Of a DNA stretch of 64,000 nt, positions 30,303 to 38,442 are shown piece after piece. The DNA is from Citrobacter sp. MGH106 (GTDB taxonomy: Bacteria; Pseudomonadota; Gammaproteobacteria; Enterobacterales; Enterobacteriaceae): assembly GCF_001037495.1 (NCBI RefSeq), contig NZ_KQ089822.1:2281403-2345402 (forward strand). The letters are read 5' to 3'. The notes beneath the pieces are model-generated. The model was not told where the DNA came from. It saw only the letters and a list, made by a program, of their open reading frames with translations, and searched no databases. Each line of letters begins with the position of its first letter. Positions within the stretch are counted from its first letter, which is position 1. Made by a program: the position numbers and the translations under genes.

Positions 30303-30600
30303 TCAGTTCTGGATAGTCGTGCTGATATCCAGTCCAGTGAGTGTCGTCCGCCACGACCTGGGCCAAAGGCTAATCGCCTTTAGGCTGCCATCGTCATTAA
30401 GGATGTCCAGCACGTCCATCTGGTCGATTTCAACCAAGCGCCGGAGCACATAATCGGCATCAATGCCCACATCTTCGTTGCGCCTGGCTTTAAGTTCGGC
30501 AATCCTGTTTTGAATGACAGCTTTTGACAGCAATTTTGTAGCAGTACCGTAGCAGTTTTAGCGCTGTACCCCACACGAATCGCTGCCTGACACGCGCTGC
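30303..30600 (-). pseudogene. Phage terminase small-subunit remnant, frameshifted
   Basis: The minus strand encodes a recognisable phage terminase small-subunit core in two frames. One frame gives ACQAAIRVGYSAKTAT and the other continues LLSKAVIQNRIAELKARRNEDVGI and then DADYVLRRLVEIDQMDVLDIL to a stop. The shift lies near 30520-30540. The normal N-terminus is missing. It is the downstream end of a degraded prophage late region. Confidence 0.7.
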
Positions 30601-30664
30601 TTGAGCTTGAGCATCTTTAACAACCTCATCTCGGGAATTGTTCGCCCCTGTTCAATCATACGGG

Positions 30665-30913
30665 CTACGGCCTTTGCATTCGCTTCCTGTGAAAATACCA
30701 GTTCACTGAACAGGTAATAACGGTGCATGCGATAACGACAATAATTGCCCGGTCACTCAGGCTTAATCCTGCAATTCTGTCGGCCAACATCCTGGGCAAC
30801 TCTTTTGCTGTTTTAGGTGTTTCGGCATATGCCTTCGCTGATACACCGCAGCCGGTCAGCGTGGTGCCTGTTCCATATGAAAGTCTGCTGTAAATGGTGC
30901 TCATTCTGGTCAT
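30665..30913 (-). CDS. Phage holin-like protein
   Basis: An 82-residue protein resembling lambdoid class II holins: an N-terminal segment ending in TGTTLTGCGVSAKAY, a linker, and a C-terminal hydrophobic helix AIIVVIACTVITCSVNWYFH followed by a basic tail RKRMQRP. The start at MTRMSTIY has a GGAGG ribosome site seven bases upstream. Adjacent endolysin and spanin genes, expected in an intact phage, are missing, so it is a prophage relic. Confidence 0.65.
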   Translation of the reverse strand: MTRMSTIYSRLSYGTGTTLTGCGVSAKAYAETPKTAKELPRMLADRIAGLSLSDRAIIVVIACTVITCSVNWYFHRKRMQRP

Positions 30914-30964
30914 AGCCTCACCTCCGATTTTTCGGATGGCGCTGTGGGTGATTAAAGGGTCAGG

Positions 30965-31050
30965 CTTCACGGGATGGATTTATCAACAAAGCACGTAGCG
31001 GATGATTCCCATGAACCCTTAAATGAAAAAGGCCGCCAGATGGCAGCCTT
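30965..31050 (-). repeat. Copy 1 of an 85-base intergenic repeat containing a terminator
   Basis: This segment matches 31484-31567 closely, sharing among others ATTTATCAACAAAGCACGTA. Its end at 31031-31048 is a hairpin (GGCCGCC/GGCAGCC) followed on the minus strand by TTTTT, thus an intrinsic terminator for the small lipoprotein gene that ends at 31071. Confidence 0.8.
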
Positions 31051-31070
31051 AACTCGGTGAAAAGTGCTAA

Positions 31071-31280
31071 TTAATATCGCTTAATTGTGTTAACCGGTGT
31101 TCTTTCTGACCAGTCAGGTCGTGCGCCAGTCATAATTGCCCTCTGCTGTGAAGGTGTAATTGACTGGGTAATTTCAGGCATCGACCTGTAGACAGGTTTA
31201 GCAGGTGATTTGATGACAACATCAGAACTACAGCCAAAGAGGAGAAAAACTGCAAACACACATAATTTAAAATCAATCAC
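31071..31280 (-). CDS. Small putative lipoprotein
   Basis: A 69-residue protein with an N-terminal hydrophobic segment ending in a lipobox (VFLLFGCSSD), then a short polar region with SPAKPVYRSMPEITQSI and GARPDWSERTPVNTIKRY. The family is not recognised; the size and location next to a holin suggest an Rz1-like or other phage-borne lipoprotein. It is followed by its own terminator that is duplicated after the next gene. Confidence 0.55.
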   Translation of the reverse strand: MIDFKLCVFAVFLLFGCSSDVVIKSPAKPVYRSMPEITQSITPSQQRAIMTGARPDWSERTPVNTIKRY

Positions 31281-31483
31281 TTACAACCCTTCCGGTGGGA
31301 TAAAACAGTAGAAAATAGTACAACAGTGTAAACGTCACTGTGATTCTGCATTCGTCTTCAGAGTAACGGTCAAAAGATTTTATAAAAATGTTTTACAAAA
31401 TGATACCAACCATAATTTATTGGTTATAGCTGTAGAAATGATACTTTCTTAGACACATTTACGATGGGAGAAAAGAGTTCTAT
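31281..31483. other. Non-coding AT-rich spacer upstream of the small lipoprotein gene
   Basis: No gene is seen. The base composition is much more AT-rich than the flanking core genome, and it may hold the separate promoter of the lipoprotein cassette. Confidence 0.4.
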
Positions 31484-31567
31484 CTTCACGGGCTGGATTT
31501 ATCAACAAAGCACGTAGTGGTTGATTCCCGTGAGCCTGAAATGAAAAAGGCCGTCATATGGCGACCT
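31484..31567 (-). repeat. Copy 2 of the 85-base intergenic repeat with terminator
   Basis: It matches the copy at 30965-31050. The hairpin at 31549-31566 (GGCCGTC/GGCGACC, one mismatch) is followed on the minus strand by TTTTT and lies directly after the end of the membrane protein gene. Confidence 0.78.
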
Positions 31568-31589
31568 CTAAACTTTGAATAGGATTTTC

Positions 31590-32144
31590 TCAATGAACGG
31601 CTTCGTGATAAATAATCTGCCCGCCCATACCTGAAATCAGCTTATCTACTCGAATATAATCCGTATAGAAAAAAGATGGAGCATCATCCCAGTGACAGAG
31701 TGCGATTTCACGCTTCAGATATGTGTCATAGTAGATAACACGAGCCTTACATGGCCTGGTTTTTCCTCCAGATTGTGTGGGATATCTCATCTTGAATCGG
31801 TAATTGTCACTCACATGCTTATTAGCTGATGAGATCATTATTAACTCTGGAACATTCCAAAAAGTAAATGTCAGGCACATCATAACAGTAAGGCAAACGC
31901 CGAAAAGCCTCTTAACCATACCTGCTGCGACCTTATTACTTAGGTACACACGCCAAGCAATGAACATTCCTATCAGGAAGGAAGTCCCAACAATAACTGA
32001 CTTATAAAGCACCCCATCAAAAAGGTATGTGTCGTGAGTTGTTTTGTCTGCCCATGCACACCAAATAACCCAAATGACTGCGAAGCAGAATGAAATCAAC
32101 TCTACCTTTGTTGGCAACCTCATTATCATTAATCCATTTCTCAT
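31590..32144 (-). CDS. Unknown membrane protein, possible phage moron
   Basis: A protein of about 184 aa with roughly three hydrophobic segments (around residues 10-30, 45-65 and 80-105) and a C-terminal soluble part with RYPTQSGGKTRPCKARVIYYDTYLKREIALCHWDD. No family is recognised. The start is unclear: ATG with AAGGA very near is used, but an ATG five codons later or a TTG eight codons earlier is possible. It has its own terminator, the duplicated cassette repeat. AT content is higher than in neighbouring core genes. Confidence 0.55.
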   Translation of the reverse strand: MRNGLMIMRLPTKVELISFCFAVIWVIWCAWADKTTHDTYLFDGVLYKSVIVGTSFLIGMFIAWRVYLSNKVAAGMVKRLFGVCLTVMMCLTFTFWNVPELIMISSANKHVSDNYRFKMRYPTQSGGKTRPCKARVIYYDTYLKREIALCHWDDAPSFFYTDYIRVDKLISGMGGQIIYHEAVH

Positions 32145-32283
32145 CTTCCTTGAAGTGAAATATATCAAATTGATAACTACCTTTGATACCTCGAAGTGGG
32201 CTTAGACTTGGCGCGCCTGACAGGGATCTAACCAGCGAGCATTCAATTATGACTTGAGTGCTTTACAGCTTACCTACAGGCAA
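32145..32283. other. Non-coding spacer upstream of the unknown membrane protein
   Basis: No open frame of interest is seen. It should hold the promoter of the cassette. Confidence 0.35.
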
Positions 32284-32312
32284 ATAAAAAGCCCAAGGCG
32301 TTAACCTCGGGC
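32284..32312 (-). terminator. Intrinsic terminator, minus strand
   Basis: On the minus strand GCCCGAGG and CCTTGGGC form an eight-base stem (one G-T pair) with a six-base loop, followed by TTTTTATTTG. It ends the degraded gene on its right. Confidence 0.8.
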
Positions 32313-32382
32313 TCGAAAACTAATTTACTGCCAGTACATACAACAATGGCACAATATCATATTCACACGAAATGCATGCTAT

Positions 32383-32718
32383 TTAATTGACTTTTGCAAT
32401 ACCCTGCTGCGAAAAAGACGTCTTTTGTTGTGATCGCGTTCTCACCGTACAAAGCAGCGATTCGCTATCGAGCCCCTTGAAGATGCTGCACAAAACTCGC
32501 AGTAGTCCGCATAGTAGTGGCTCCAGTTGTCCGGTTTGACACCACGCATAGCGGCTAAGTCCTTTGCTGAAAAACATCACGACCAGCCAGTTCCGCTTTC
32601 ACATCCTGCGCCGCCAACCCTCAAGCCAGGTCATCAACTGACCTTTCGTCGCACCTCTTAAATCGGCGGTGGCAACCAGCAGTTGCTGGCGCACGTATTC
32701 GAGAAATTGAGTGTTCAT
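32383..32718 (-). pseudogene. Frameshifted remnant of an unidentified gene
   Basis: The minus strand starts MNTQFLEYVRQQLLVATADL and reads to a stop after 39 codons, but the neighbouring frame continues sensibly as AAQDVKAELAGRDVFQQR and then, in another frame, RGVKPDNWSHYYADYCEF. The pieces look like one gene broken by at least two frameshifts. I do not recognise the family. It is probably part of the decayed mobile element. Confidence 0.45.
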
Positions 32719-32791
32719 ACAGCACAACTGTGCTCAGAGATGATCAATGTCTTAAGAGCACAAATTGTTAATTTCCTGTCAGGCGTAAAAA

Positions 32792-32814
32792 AGAAAAACC
32801 CGCCATAGCGGGTT
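32792..32814 (-). terminator. Intrinsic terminator, minus strand
   Basis: On the minus strand AACCCGC and GCGGGTT with a TATG loop are followed by TTTCTTTTTT. It lies between the autotransporter gene and the frameshifted remnant. Confidence 0.75.
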
Positions 32815-32951
32815 CTCAGGTTTTAAGATTTTTATTGCTCAAGTTATGAGCAGTTAATCAGCTTAGGCGCGGTAAATTACATTTATCCTCAACACCACTG
32901 CTTCGGAAATAACCTCGTCCACAACATACTGGATAGGAGATTTCTTCAGAT

Positions 32952-32976
32952 AAAAACCGGGGATAATCCCCCGGTT
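32952..32976 (-). terminator. Intrinsic terminator of the autotransporter gene
   Basis: On the minus strand AACCGGGG and CCCCGGTT are followed by TTTTTA, ten bases after the gene ends. Confidence 0.82.
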
Positions 32977-32985
32977 AGCGCAGCA

Positions 32986-35214
32986 TTAAAAGTTATACTT
33001 AATACCCACCATGGCATTGGTGTCACTGTATCCTTTATCCCCCAGCTGGGCGCCGACATTGCCCCACAGATTGACCCGAGGGTTAATCTGTCCTTCAACA
33101 CCCACTTTGACTTCGCCAATGTTGCGGGCGCCAGCCTGGCTGATGTGGACATTATCCATGTTCACGTTATAACTGCGCGTATTATGCAACCAGTTGGCTT
33201 CAATGAACGGTTCGAAAGTACGGTCTTTGTTGTCATCCATCGCATGATGGCTCTTCAGGTACGTACGAAGGCCCAGGCGGGTTTGTACGTTACCGTCGCC
33301 ACCGCTGCTAACGCGGGTTCCATTGGCTTCACGATGGTTGTCTGCTTTCACACCCATCCAGGTGACCTGGGCTTGTGGCTGGATAAACCATTCATTAAGC
33401 GTCCCTTTGCTGCCAGCAAACTCGCCCAGTTTCTGGGTGTAACCCGTTTCCAGCGAGGCCGTAAAGCCCTTCGATTTGTAAGATTCGCTGGCCAGTTGCT
33501 GCCCGTTAACCTGGTTGTTGAACCAGCTGTACTGAAGCCAGCTGTCCACATACAGCCCTGCTTTATCCGTATCGCTGGCAAACCAGGTGCCGTAAGCGCC
33601 AACGCTGTAACCGTTTATCGAACCTTTTGAACCATAACCCGTGACGGAAGAACGGGTAGAACTGTGGTTATTACCGTAACCCGCCATCAGACCCAGGTGG
33701 CCTCTGTTCAGACCATCGGTTGACCACTGCGCAACATCGCCACCCAACTGTGCGACATAACTGTTGCTCTGTGTTTTCAACTGACCACTGCCATCACGCC
33801 AGTTATTATGACTACCGACCTGGCGTAGCCACAGACTGGTAACTTTCTTCTCACCGGTCAGAGCATCAACATACTGCGTTTCCCCCAGACTGTCGTGCAG
33901 ACGGGTGTTGAATAACGTGTTCGCAGCCGCAATGTTTGCAAGATAGCTACCTGCTTCAGGGCGGTTAACATGTGTTTCATCAGAGGGGTCAACCGGCGGT
34001 GTTACAGGATCAACGGGAGGGTCGACAGGGTCCACCGGCGGCTCTACGGGATCAACCGGTGGGATAGTGCTGACTAAATACCAGTCATTACCGTTTTTTA
34101 TTAAATTATAGTCATAGGCTCCTGCAACAATACGTCCATATTGCGTGAAAACACCATTTGAGTTTCCTTTGACCGTTATTATTTCAATTCCATTTTGTGT
34201 CTGGGAGCCGGTACCACCAAGGTTGTTAACAATAACATTAGTATCCCCCTCACTATCACCATTAATCACCAGTTTATCGGTAAGCGAGTTATCATCAGAT
34301 AGTTTTGAGTTAAAAATGATTACGCCGCCATCACCTTTGTAATTATTTTTAATGGTTAGTATTGTACCGACAGTACTTGCGTTTGAAAGATTAACTGCGC
34401 CGGAATTTATCAAGGTGTTTAAATCTGAGTCTCCGAAGACTTTCCACTCTGAAGACGAATCAATGTTAAGGCTGTTAACATTATTCATTGAACCATAAAC
34501 ACATGATTTATTGTACAATAAAACATCAATCGCTGCATTTCCTGCTGCGATTATATTACCTGTAGCTACGCTTCCATTAAAGTCCATATCAGCAACAGAA
34601 TTATCACTGGTAGTGAGTAATATATCATTACCGCTGTCAACTTTAGAATTATATACATGTATATGTGCAGTAGCATCAGCACCTACCGCTATTGCGGGGC
34701 CATTTTCGGTCGCGATAGATGAATTGTTTAGTGTAACCTCATTATCGGCATAGGTACCATCATAACCCTTAGTCAGATAGAGGCCGATAGTGTTATTTTT
34801 AGTATTAATAGAACTACCATTTTCAAGTTGAACAATTCCACCTTTTGTGACAATACCATAATTGCCAGAAGAGATGATTTTAGAGTTATCAAATTGGGTA
34901 TAACCACCAACAAGATAAGCCCCATTTCCTTGGGAAGTTATAGTGCTGTTTTTAACTATTGTTTTGGTATCACCGGTGCTCTCTGTAGGAGAAGCATTCA
35001 CTAATATCCCATGGGCCTGCGAACCATTTCCTGTAACTTCAACATTAATGGTTGTATTATCAATTAAATACAAACCGGCACCTCCGGGATTAAAGACCCC
35101 CCATGTATCTTTGACAGATATATTATCATTAATAATCATTTGGGCTTGTGTGGTTGCAGGGCCAAATACAGCACCAGAAACAACCAGGGCAATTAATTTT
35201 TTTTTGCTATTCAA
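32986..35214 (-). CDS. Type Va autotransporter (AIDA/pertactin type)
   Basis: A 742-residue secreted-surface protein. In order: a signal peptide (MNSKKKLIALVVSGAVFGPATTQA), a passenger of about 360 residues rich in Asn, Ser, Gly, Thr and Val with beta-helix spacing, a proline-rich linker of PPVDPV repeats (about 383-410), then a C-terminal autotransporter beta-barrel domain (about 440-742) ending in GYSDTNAMVGIKYNF with the terminal Phe needed for Bam insertion. The single Cys in the passenger (KSCVYG) is unusual. The passenger part is clearly more AT-rich than the barrel part. It is probably an adhesin or self-associating surface protein; no protease motif was seen. Confidence 0.88.
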   Translation of the reverse strand: MNSKKKLIALVVSGAVFGPATTQAQMIINDNISVKDTWGVFNPGGAGLYLIDNTTINVEVTGNGSQAHGILVNASPTESTGDTKTIVKNSTITSQGNGAYLVGGYTQFDNSKIISSGNYGIVTKGGIVQLENGSSINTKNNTIGLYLTKGYDGTYADNEVTLNNSSIATENGPAIAVGADATAHIHVYNSKVDSGNDILLTTSDNSVADMDFNGSVATGNIIAAGNAAIDVLLYNKSCVYGSMNNVNSLNIDSSSEWKVFGDSDLNTLINSGAVNLSNASTVGTILTIKNNYKGDGGVIIFNSKLSDDNSLTDKLVINGDSEGDTNVIVNNLGGTGSQTQNGIEIITVKGNSNGVFTQYGRIVAGAYDYNLIKNGNDWYLVSTIPPVDPVEPPVDPVDPPVDPVTPPVDPSDETHVNRPEAGSYLANIAAANTLFNTRLHDSLGETQYVDALTGEKKVTSLWLRQVGSHNNWRDGSGQLKTQSNSYVAQLGGDVAQWSTDGLNRGHLGLMAGYGNNHSSTRSSVTGYGSKGSINGYSVGAYGTWFASDTDKAGLYVDSWLQYSWFNNQVNGQQLASESYKSKGFTASLETGYTQKLGEFAGSKGTLNEWFIQPQAQVTWMGVKADNHREANGTRVSSGGDGNVQTRLGLRTYLKSHHAMDDNKDRTFEPFIEANWLHNTRSYNVNMDNVHISQAGARNIGEVKVGVEGQINPRVNLWGNVGAQLGDKGYSDTNAMVGIKYNF

Positions 35215-35915
35215 TTTTTCCTCACTTCACCATTACTATTGATAAACACTATTTCAATGAGATTAAACACATCATAATTACATGAAACATATTGGGGACA
35301 AATTTAATTATTATTTAACCCAGCCATTACTGTAGGGCAACCACATGAAATTATTGATAATATTTTAACATGCAGTTAGCATGAAATTTGTATGATAAAA
35401 TTAAGGTGATTCCGAAAAATATATAGCTAGTCAGCCTCAGTGCCGCTGCCCTGATTCCACTATTGCACAGATTATCTCGAGCTTCGCCCAGCCATTGCGG
35501 CAATATTCGCGTAGTACAACTCTATTGCTCCAATAAATAGTCCACGGCAGGGTTTGATGAATAAAATCAGCCCTGGAATACAACCCATTTAACGCAACAA
35601 GCACGTCAAATGCCTGAGGCCATCACGGTCTGATTGCTTATACATTTTTTCTTTAGGTTTCAGGTTTTTGAGCTTTGTACCGGTAAGCATTGACGGTATC
35701 CAGTATTAATAAATACCGTCATGGGTGATAGGTTATGACGGTAAAAACTGGGTTTTACCGTAACGGTAATTCGTTTAATACGTCATTTATACCGTCAAAA
35801 AAATGAGGTTTCCTGATGCGGTTAACAAAGGTTCACGAGAGGTGCTGGCGCTGTAATCCGCGCCAGCTCTGGTTTTAGATGAGGTTAACGAAGGCTATCA
35901 GGAGCATGTATTCAA
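35215..35915. other. Long non-coding stretch between the autotransporter gene and mppA
   Basis: About 700 bases without a convincing gene. The part next to the autotransporter is very AT-rich and should contain its promoter. The part near mppA holds a cluster of short inverted motifs described separately. Confidence 0.5.
35678..35797. repeat. Cluster of alternating TACCGTCA/TGACGGTA motifs
   Basis: Within 120 bases there are TACCGGTA (35678), TGACGGTA (35691), TACCGTCA (35714), TGACGGTA (35736), TACCGTAACGGTA (35756-35768) and TACCGTCA (35790). The orientation alternates. No gene overlaps it. It resembles binding sites of a dimeric protein or an iteron set; it lies at the right edge of the accessory insertion. 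Confidence 0.7.
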
Positions 35916-37529
35916 CTAGTGCTTCACAATATACATTGTACGGCTATAGGCCACATCTTCAGGGTTGGTAATGGGATACCCTTTCAGCCATGGTTTAATT
36001 AAACGCCCGTTGGTGTACTGATAAATAGGCGCAATGGGAGCCTGTTCCATCAGGATTTTTTCTGCGGCGTTATAATCCGCATTACGTGCTTTTTCCGTGT
36101 TTTCCATCGTGGCCTGGGTCAACACTTTATCGTATGCAGGATTATTAAACCGGGAAATATTCCCGGAATGAGTCGATGTTAATAACGACAGGAACGTTGA
36201 TGGTTCATTGTAATCACCTACCCAGGAGGCGCGGATCACATCGAAATTACCGGTATTACGGCTGTCGATATAGGTTTTCCATTCCTGGTTTTGCAACTTC
36301 ACATCAACACCGAGATTTTTCTTCCACATAGAAGCAACGGCGATGGCGATCTTCTGATGGTTTTCCGAAGTATTGTACAGCAGCGTCAGTTTAAGCGGTT
36401 TCTGCGGCCCATAGCCCGCTGCACGTAACAACGTTTTCGCCTGAGCATTCAGCTCTTCCTGACTCATTTGCTCAAATGGAGAAGGCTCAGGTACAAAGCC
36501 TGCAGTGACATCCGGCGTGAAATGCCAGGCTGGTTTTTCCCCGGTACCCAAGACTTTTTCCGCCATCAGACGGCGATCGATAGTCATACTGAGCGCCAGG
36601 CGCACACGCGAATCTGCCGTCGGCCCTTTCTGCGTATTAAACGCATAATAATAAGTACCGAGCTGAGGTGGGGTGTAAACCTGCCCCGGAATATCCTTCA
36701 ACAATTTCTGATACATGTTTTTCGGAAAGGATTCCGTAATATCAATATCACCGGCGAGATAACGCTTTGTTGCCGCAGATTCCTGATTAATTGGCAGGAA
36801 CGTCACTTTTTGCAATACGGTTTTGGCGTTGTCCCAATAGTGTGTATTCGGCACAACCACCAGTTTTTCGTTAACGACACGATCCTGCAATACATAGGCC
36901 CCGTTGCCGATCAAATTACCCGGTTTTGTCCACTCTTTACCGCTTTCAACATTGGTTTTTTGTACCGGGTAAAACGCAAAGTTCGCCGTCAGATTGGCAA
37001 ACCAGGGCAGTGGTTTATCCAGTTGAACTTTTAATGTCCTGGCATCTACCGCACTAACTCCCAGTTTATCGGGTGTGGCTTTGCCGTCGATAATCGCCTG
37101 TGCATTATTGATACCAGCCAAAGCTGCAAACCATGCAAACGGGGAAAGTGTTTTTGGATCAACCAGTCGCTGCCAGCTATAGACAAAATCCTGTGCCGTT
37201 ACCGGCGTACCGTCGGCCCATTTCGCGTTATCGCGTAGCGTAAATGTCCAGATGCGGTTATCGTTACTCTTCCACTGCGTGGCTACACCGGGAATGATTT
37301 CACCTTTATCATTCTGGTTGACCAACCCTTCAAATAAATCGCGGATAACCTGAATTTCAGGCAGTCCTACAGCTTTCGCCGGATCCAGCGACGCAGGCTC
37401 ATCCTTTATATGACGCACCAGTTCTTGTTTTTCTGCCAGTACCGTTCCGCTGGGAACATCCGCAGCATGCGATAAAGAAATGCTGCTAACCAACAGCGCA
37501 CAACAGGTTACTGAAACAGAATGCCTCAT
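35916..37529 (-). CDS. mppA: MppA, periplasmic murein tripeptide-binding protein
   Basis: A 537-residue oligopeptide-binding protein (SBP family 5) with a signal peptide ending near SLSHA. Family signature regions are ...DLFEGLVNQNDKGEIIPGVATQW and TFTLRDNAKWADGTPVTAQDFVYSWQRL. It captures L-Ala-D-Glu-meso-Dap and feeds it to the Opp or Dpp permease for murein recycling. It lies next to mpaA and ycjG, which cleave and epimerise the same tripeptide products. Confidence 0.96.
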   Translation of the reverse strand: MRHSVSVTCCALLVSSISLSHAADVPSGTVLAEKQELVRHIKDEPASLDPAKAVGLPEIQVIRDLFEGLVNQNDKGEIIPGVATQWKSNDNRIWTFTLRDNAKWADGTPVTAQDFVYSWQRLVDPKTLSPFAWFAALAGINNAQAIIDGKATPDKLGVSAVDARTLKVQLDKPLPWFANLTANFAFYPVQKTNVESGKEWTKPGNLIGNGAYVLQDRVVNEKLVVVPNTHYWDNAKTVLQKVTFLPINQESAATKRYLAGDIDITESFPKNMYQKLLKDIPGQVYTPPQLGTYYYAFNTQKGPTADSRVRLALSMTIDRRLMAEKVLGTGEKPAWHFTPDVTAGFVPEPSPFEQMSQEELNAQAKTLLRAAGYGPQKPLKLTLLYNTSENHQKIAIAVASMWKKNLGVDVKLQNQEWKTYIDSRNTGNFDVIRASWVGDYNEPSTFLSLLTSTHSGNISRFNNPAYDKVLTQATMENTEKARNADYNAAEKILMEQAPIAPIYQYTNGRLIKPWLKGYPITNPEDVAYSRTMYIVKH

Positions 37530-37713
37530 AAAATACCCTCAGATCCGGCCATTAAGTGAATGTGTAATTATTTGTATCGCCAGCAGGAAATGCAATTAAC
37601 TTCCGACAAGAAAGTGATATTACACCTGAAAAGATAAGTGTGTGAAAACGATTTGATTATCCAGACATTTTGCACAACACTGCGAGTAACAATTCATGCT
37701 TTCAGAGAAGACT

Positions 37714-38442
37714 ATGACCGTTACCCGTCCTCGTGCCGAGCGCGGCGCATTTCCACCGGGAACCGAACATTACGGACGTTCACTGCTGGGCGCACCGTTA
37801 ATCTGGTTTCCCGCCCCCGCGGCCGATCGCGAGAGTGGTCTGATTCTGGCGGGAACTCACGGTGATGAAAACTCTTCAGTGGTTACCCTTTCCTGCGCGT
37901 TGCGTACGCTTAACCCTTCGCTGCGCCGCCATCATATTGTGCTGGCGGTTAACCCTGACGGTTGCCAGCTTGGATTGCGCGCGAATGCTAATGGTGTGGA
38001 TCTCAATCGTAATTTTCCGGCGGCAAACTGGAAAGCGGGAGAAACAGTATATCGCTGGAACAGTAGTGCAGAAGAACGCGATGTGGTGTTGTTAACCGGT
38101 GAACATCCGGGGTCTGAACCAGAAACTCAGGCACTGTGTCAGCTTATTCACCGCATTCATCCCGCCTGGGTGGTTTCTTTTCACGATCCGCTGGCCTGTA
38201 TTGAAGATCCCAGACACAGCGAATTAGGCGAGTGGCTGGCGCAGACGTTTGAATTACCCCTGGTCACCAGCGTAGGTTATGAAACGCCCGGCTCTTTTGG
38301 CAGCTGGTGCGCCGATCTGAACTTACACTGCATTACCGCTGAGTTTCCGCCCATCTCTTCAGATGAGGCCAGCGAAAAATATCTGCTGGCGATGTCTAAT
38401 CTGCTGCGTTGGCATCCTAGAGATGGAGCAGCCCGGTCGTAA
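37714..38442 (+). CDS. mpaA: MpaA, murein tripeptide amidase
   Basis: A 242-residue M14-type zinc carboxypeptidase that removes meso-diaminopimelate from murein tripeptide in the cytoplasm. The zinc ligands are in THGDENSS (HxxE) and SFHDPL, substrate-binding residues in NPDG and DLNRNFP, and the catalytic Glu in TAEFPP. The start MTVTRPRAERG is preferred because it matches E. coli; an in-frame ATG lies six codons upstream. It is divergent from mppA and overlaps ycjG tail to tail by 26 bases. Confidence 0.96.
   Translation: MTVTRPRAERGAFPPGTEHYGRSLLGAPLIWFPAPAADRESGLILAGTHGDENSSVVTLSCALRTLNPSLRRHHIVLAVNPDGCQLGLRANANGVDLNRNFPAANWKAGETVYRWNSSAEERDVVLLTGEHPGSEPETQALCQLIHRIHPAWVVSFHDPLACIEDPRHSELGEWLAQTFELPLVTSVGYETPGSFGSWCADLNLHCITAEFPPISSDEASEKYLLAMSNLLRWHPRDGAARS

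Noticed and set aside
32200-32240. Possible tRNA fragment used as a phage attachment site
   Set aside because: The sequence does not fold as a tRNA acceptor and T arm and no second copy was seen.
35678-35797. CRISPR array
   Set aside because: The repeats are only eight bases, alternate in orientation and have irregular short spacing; there are no cas genes.
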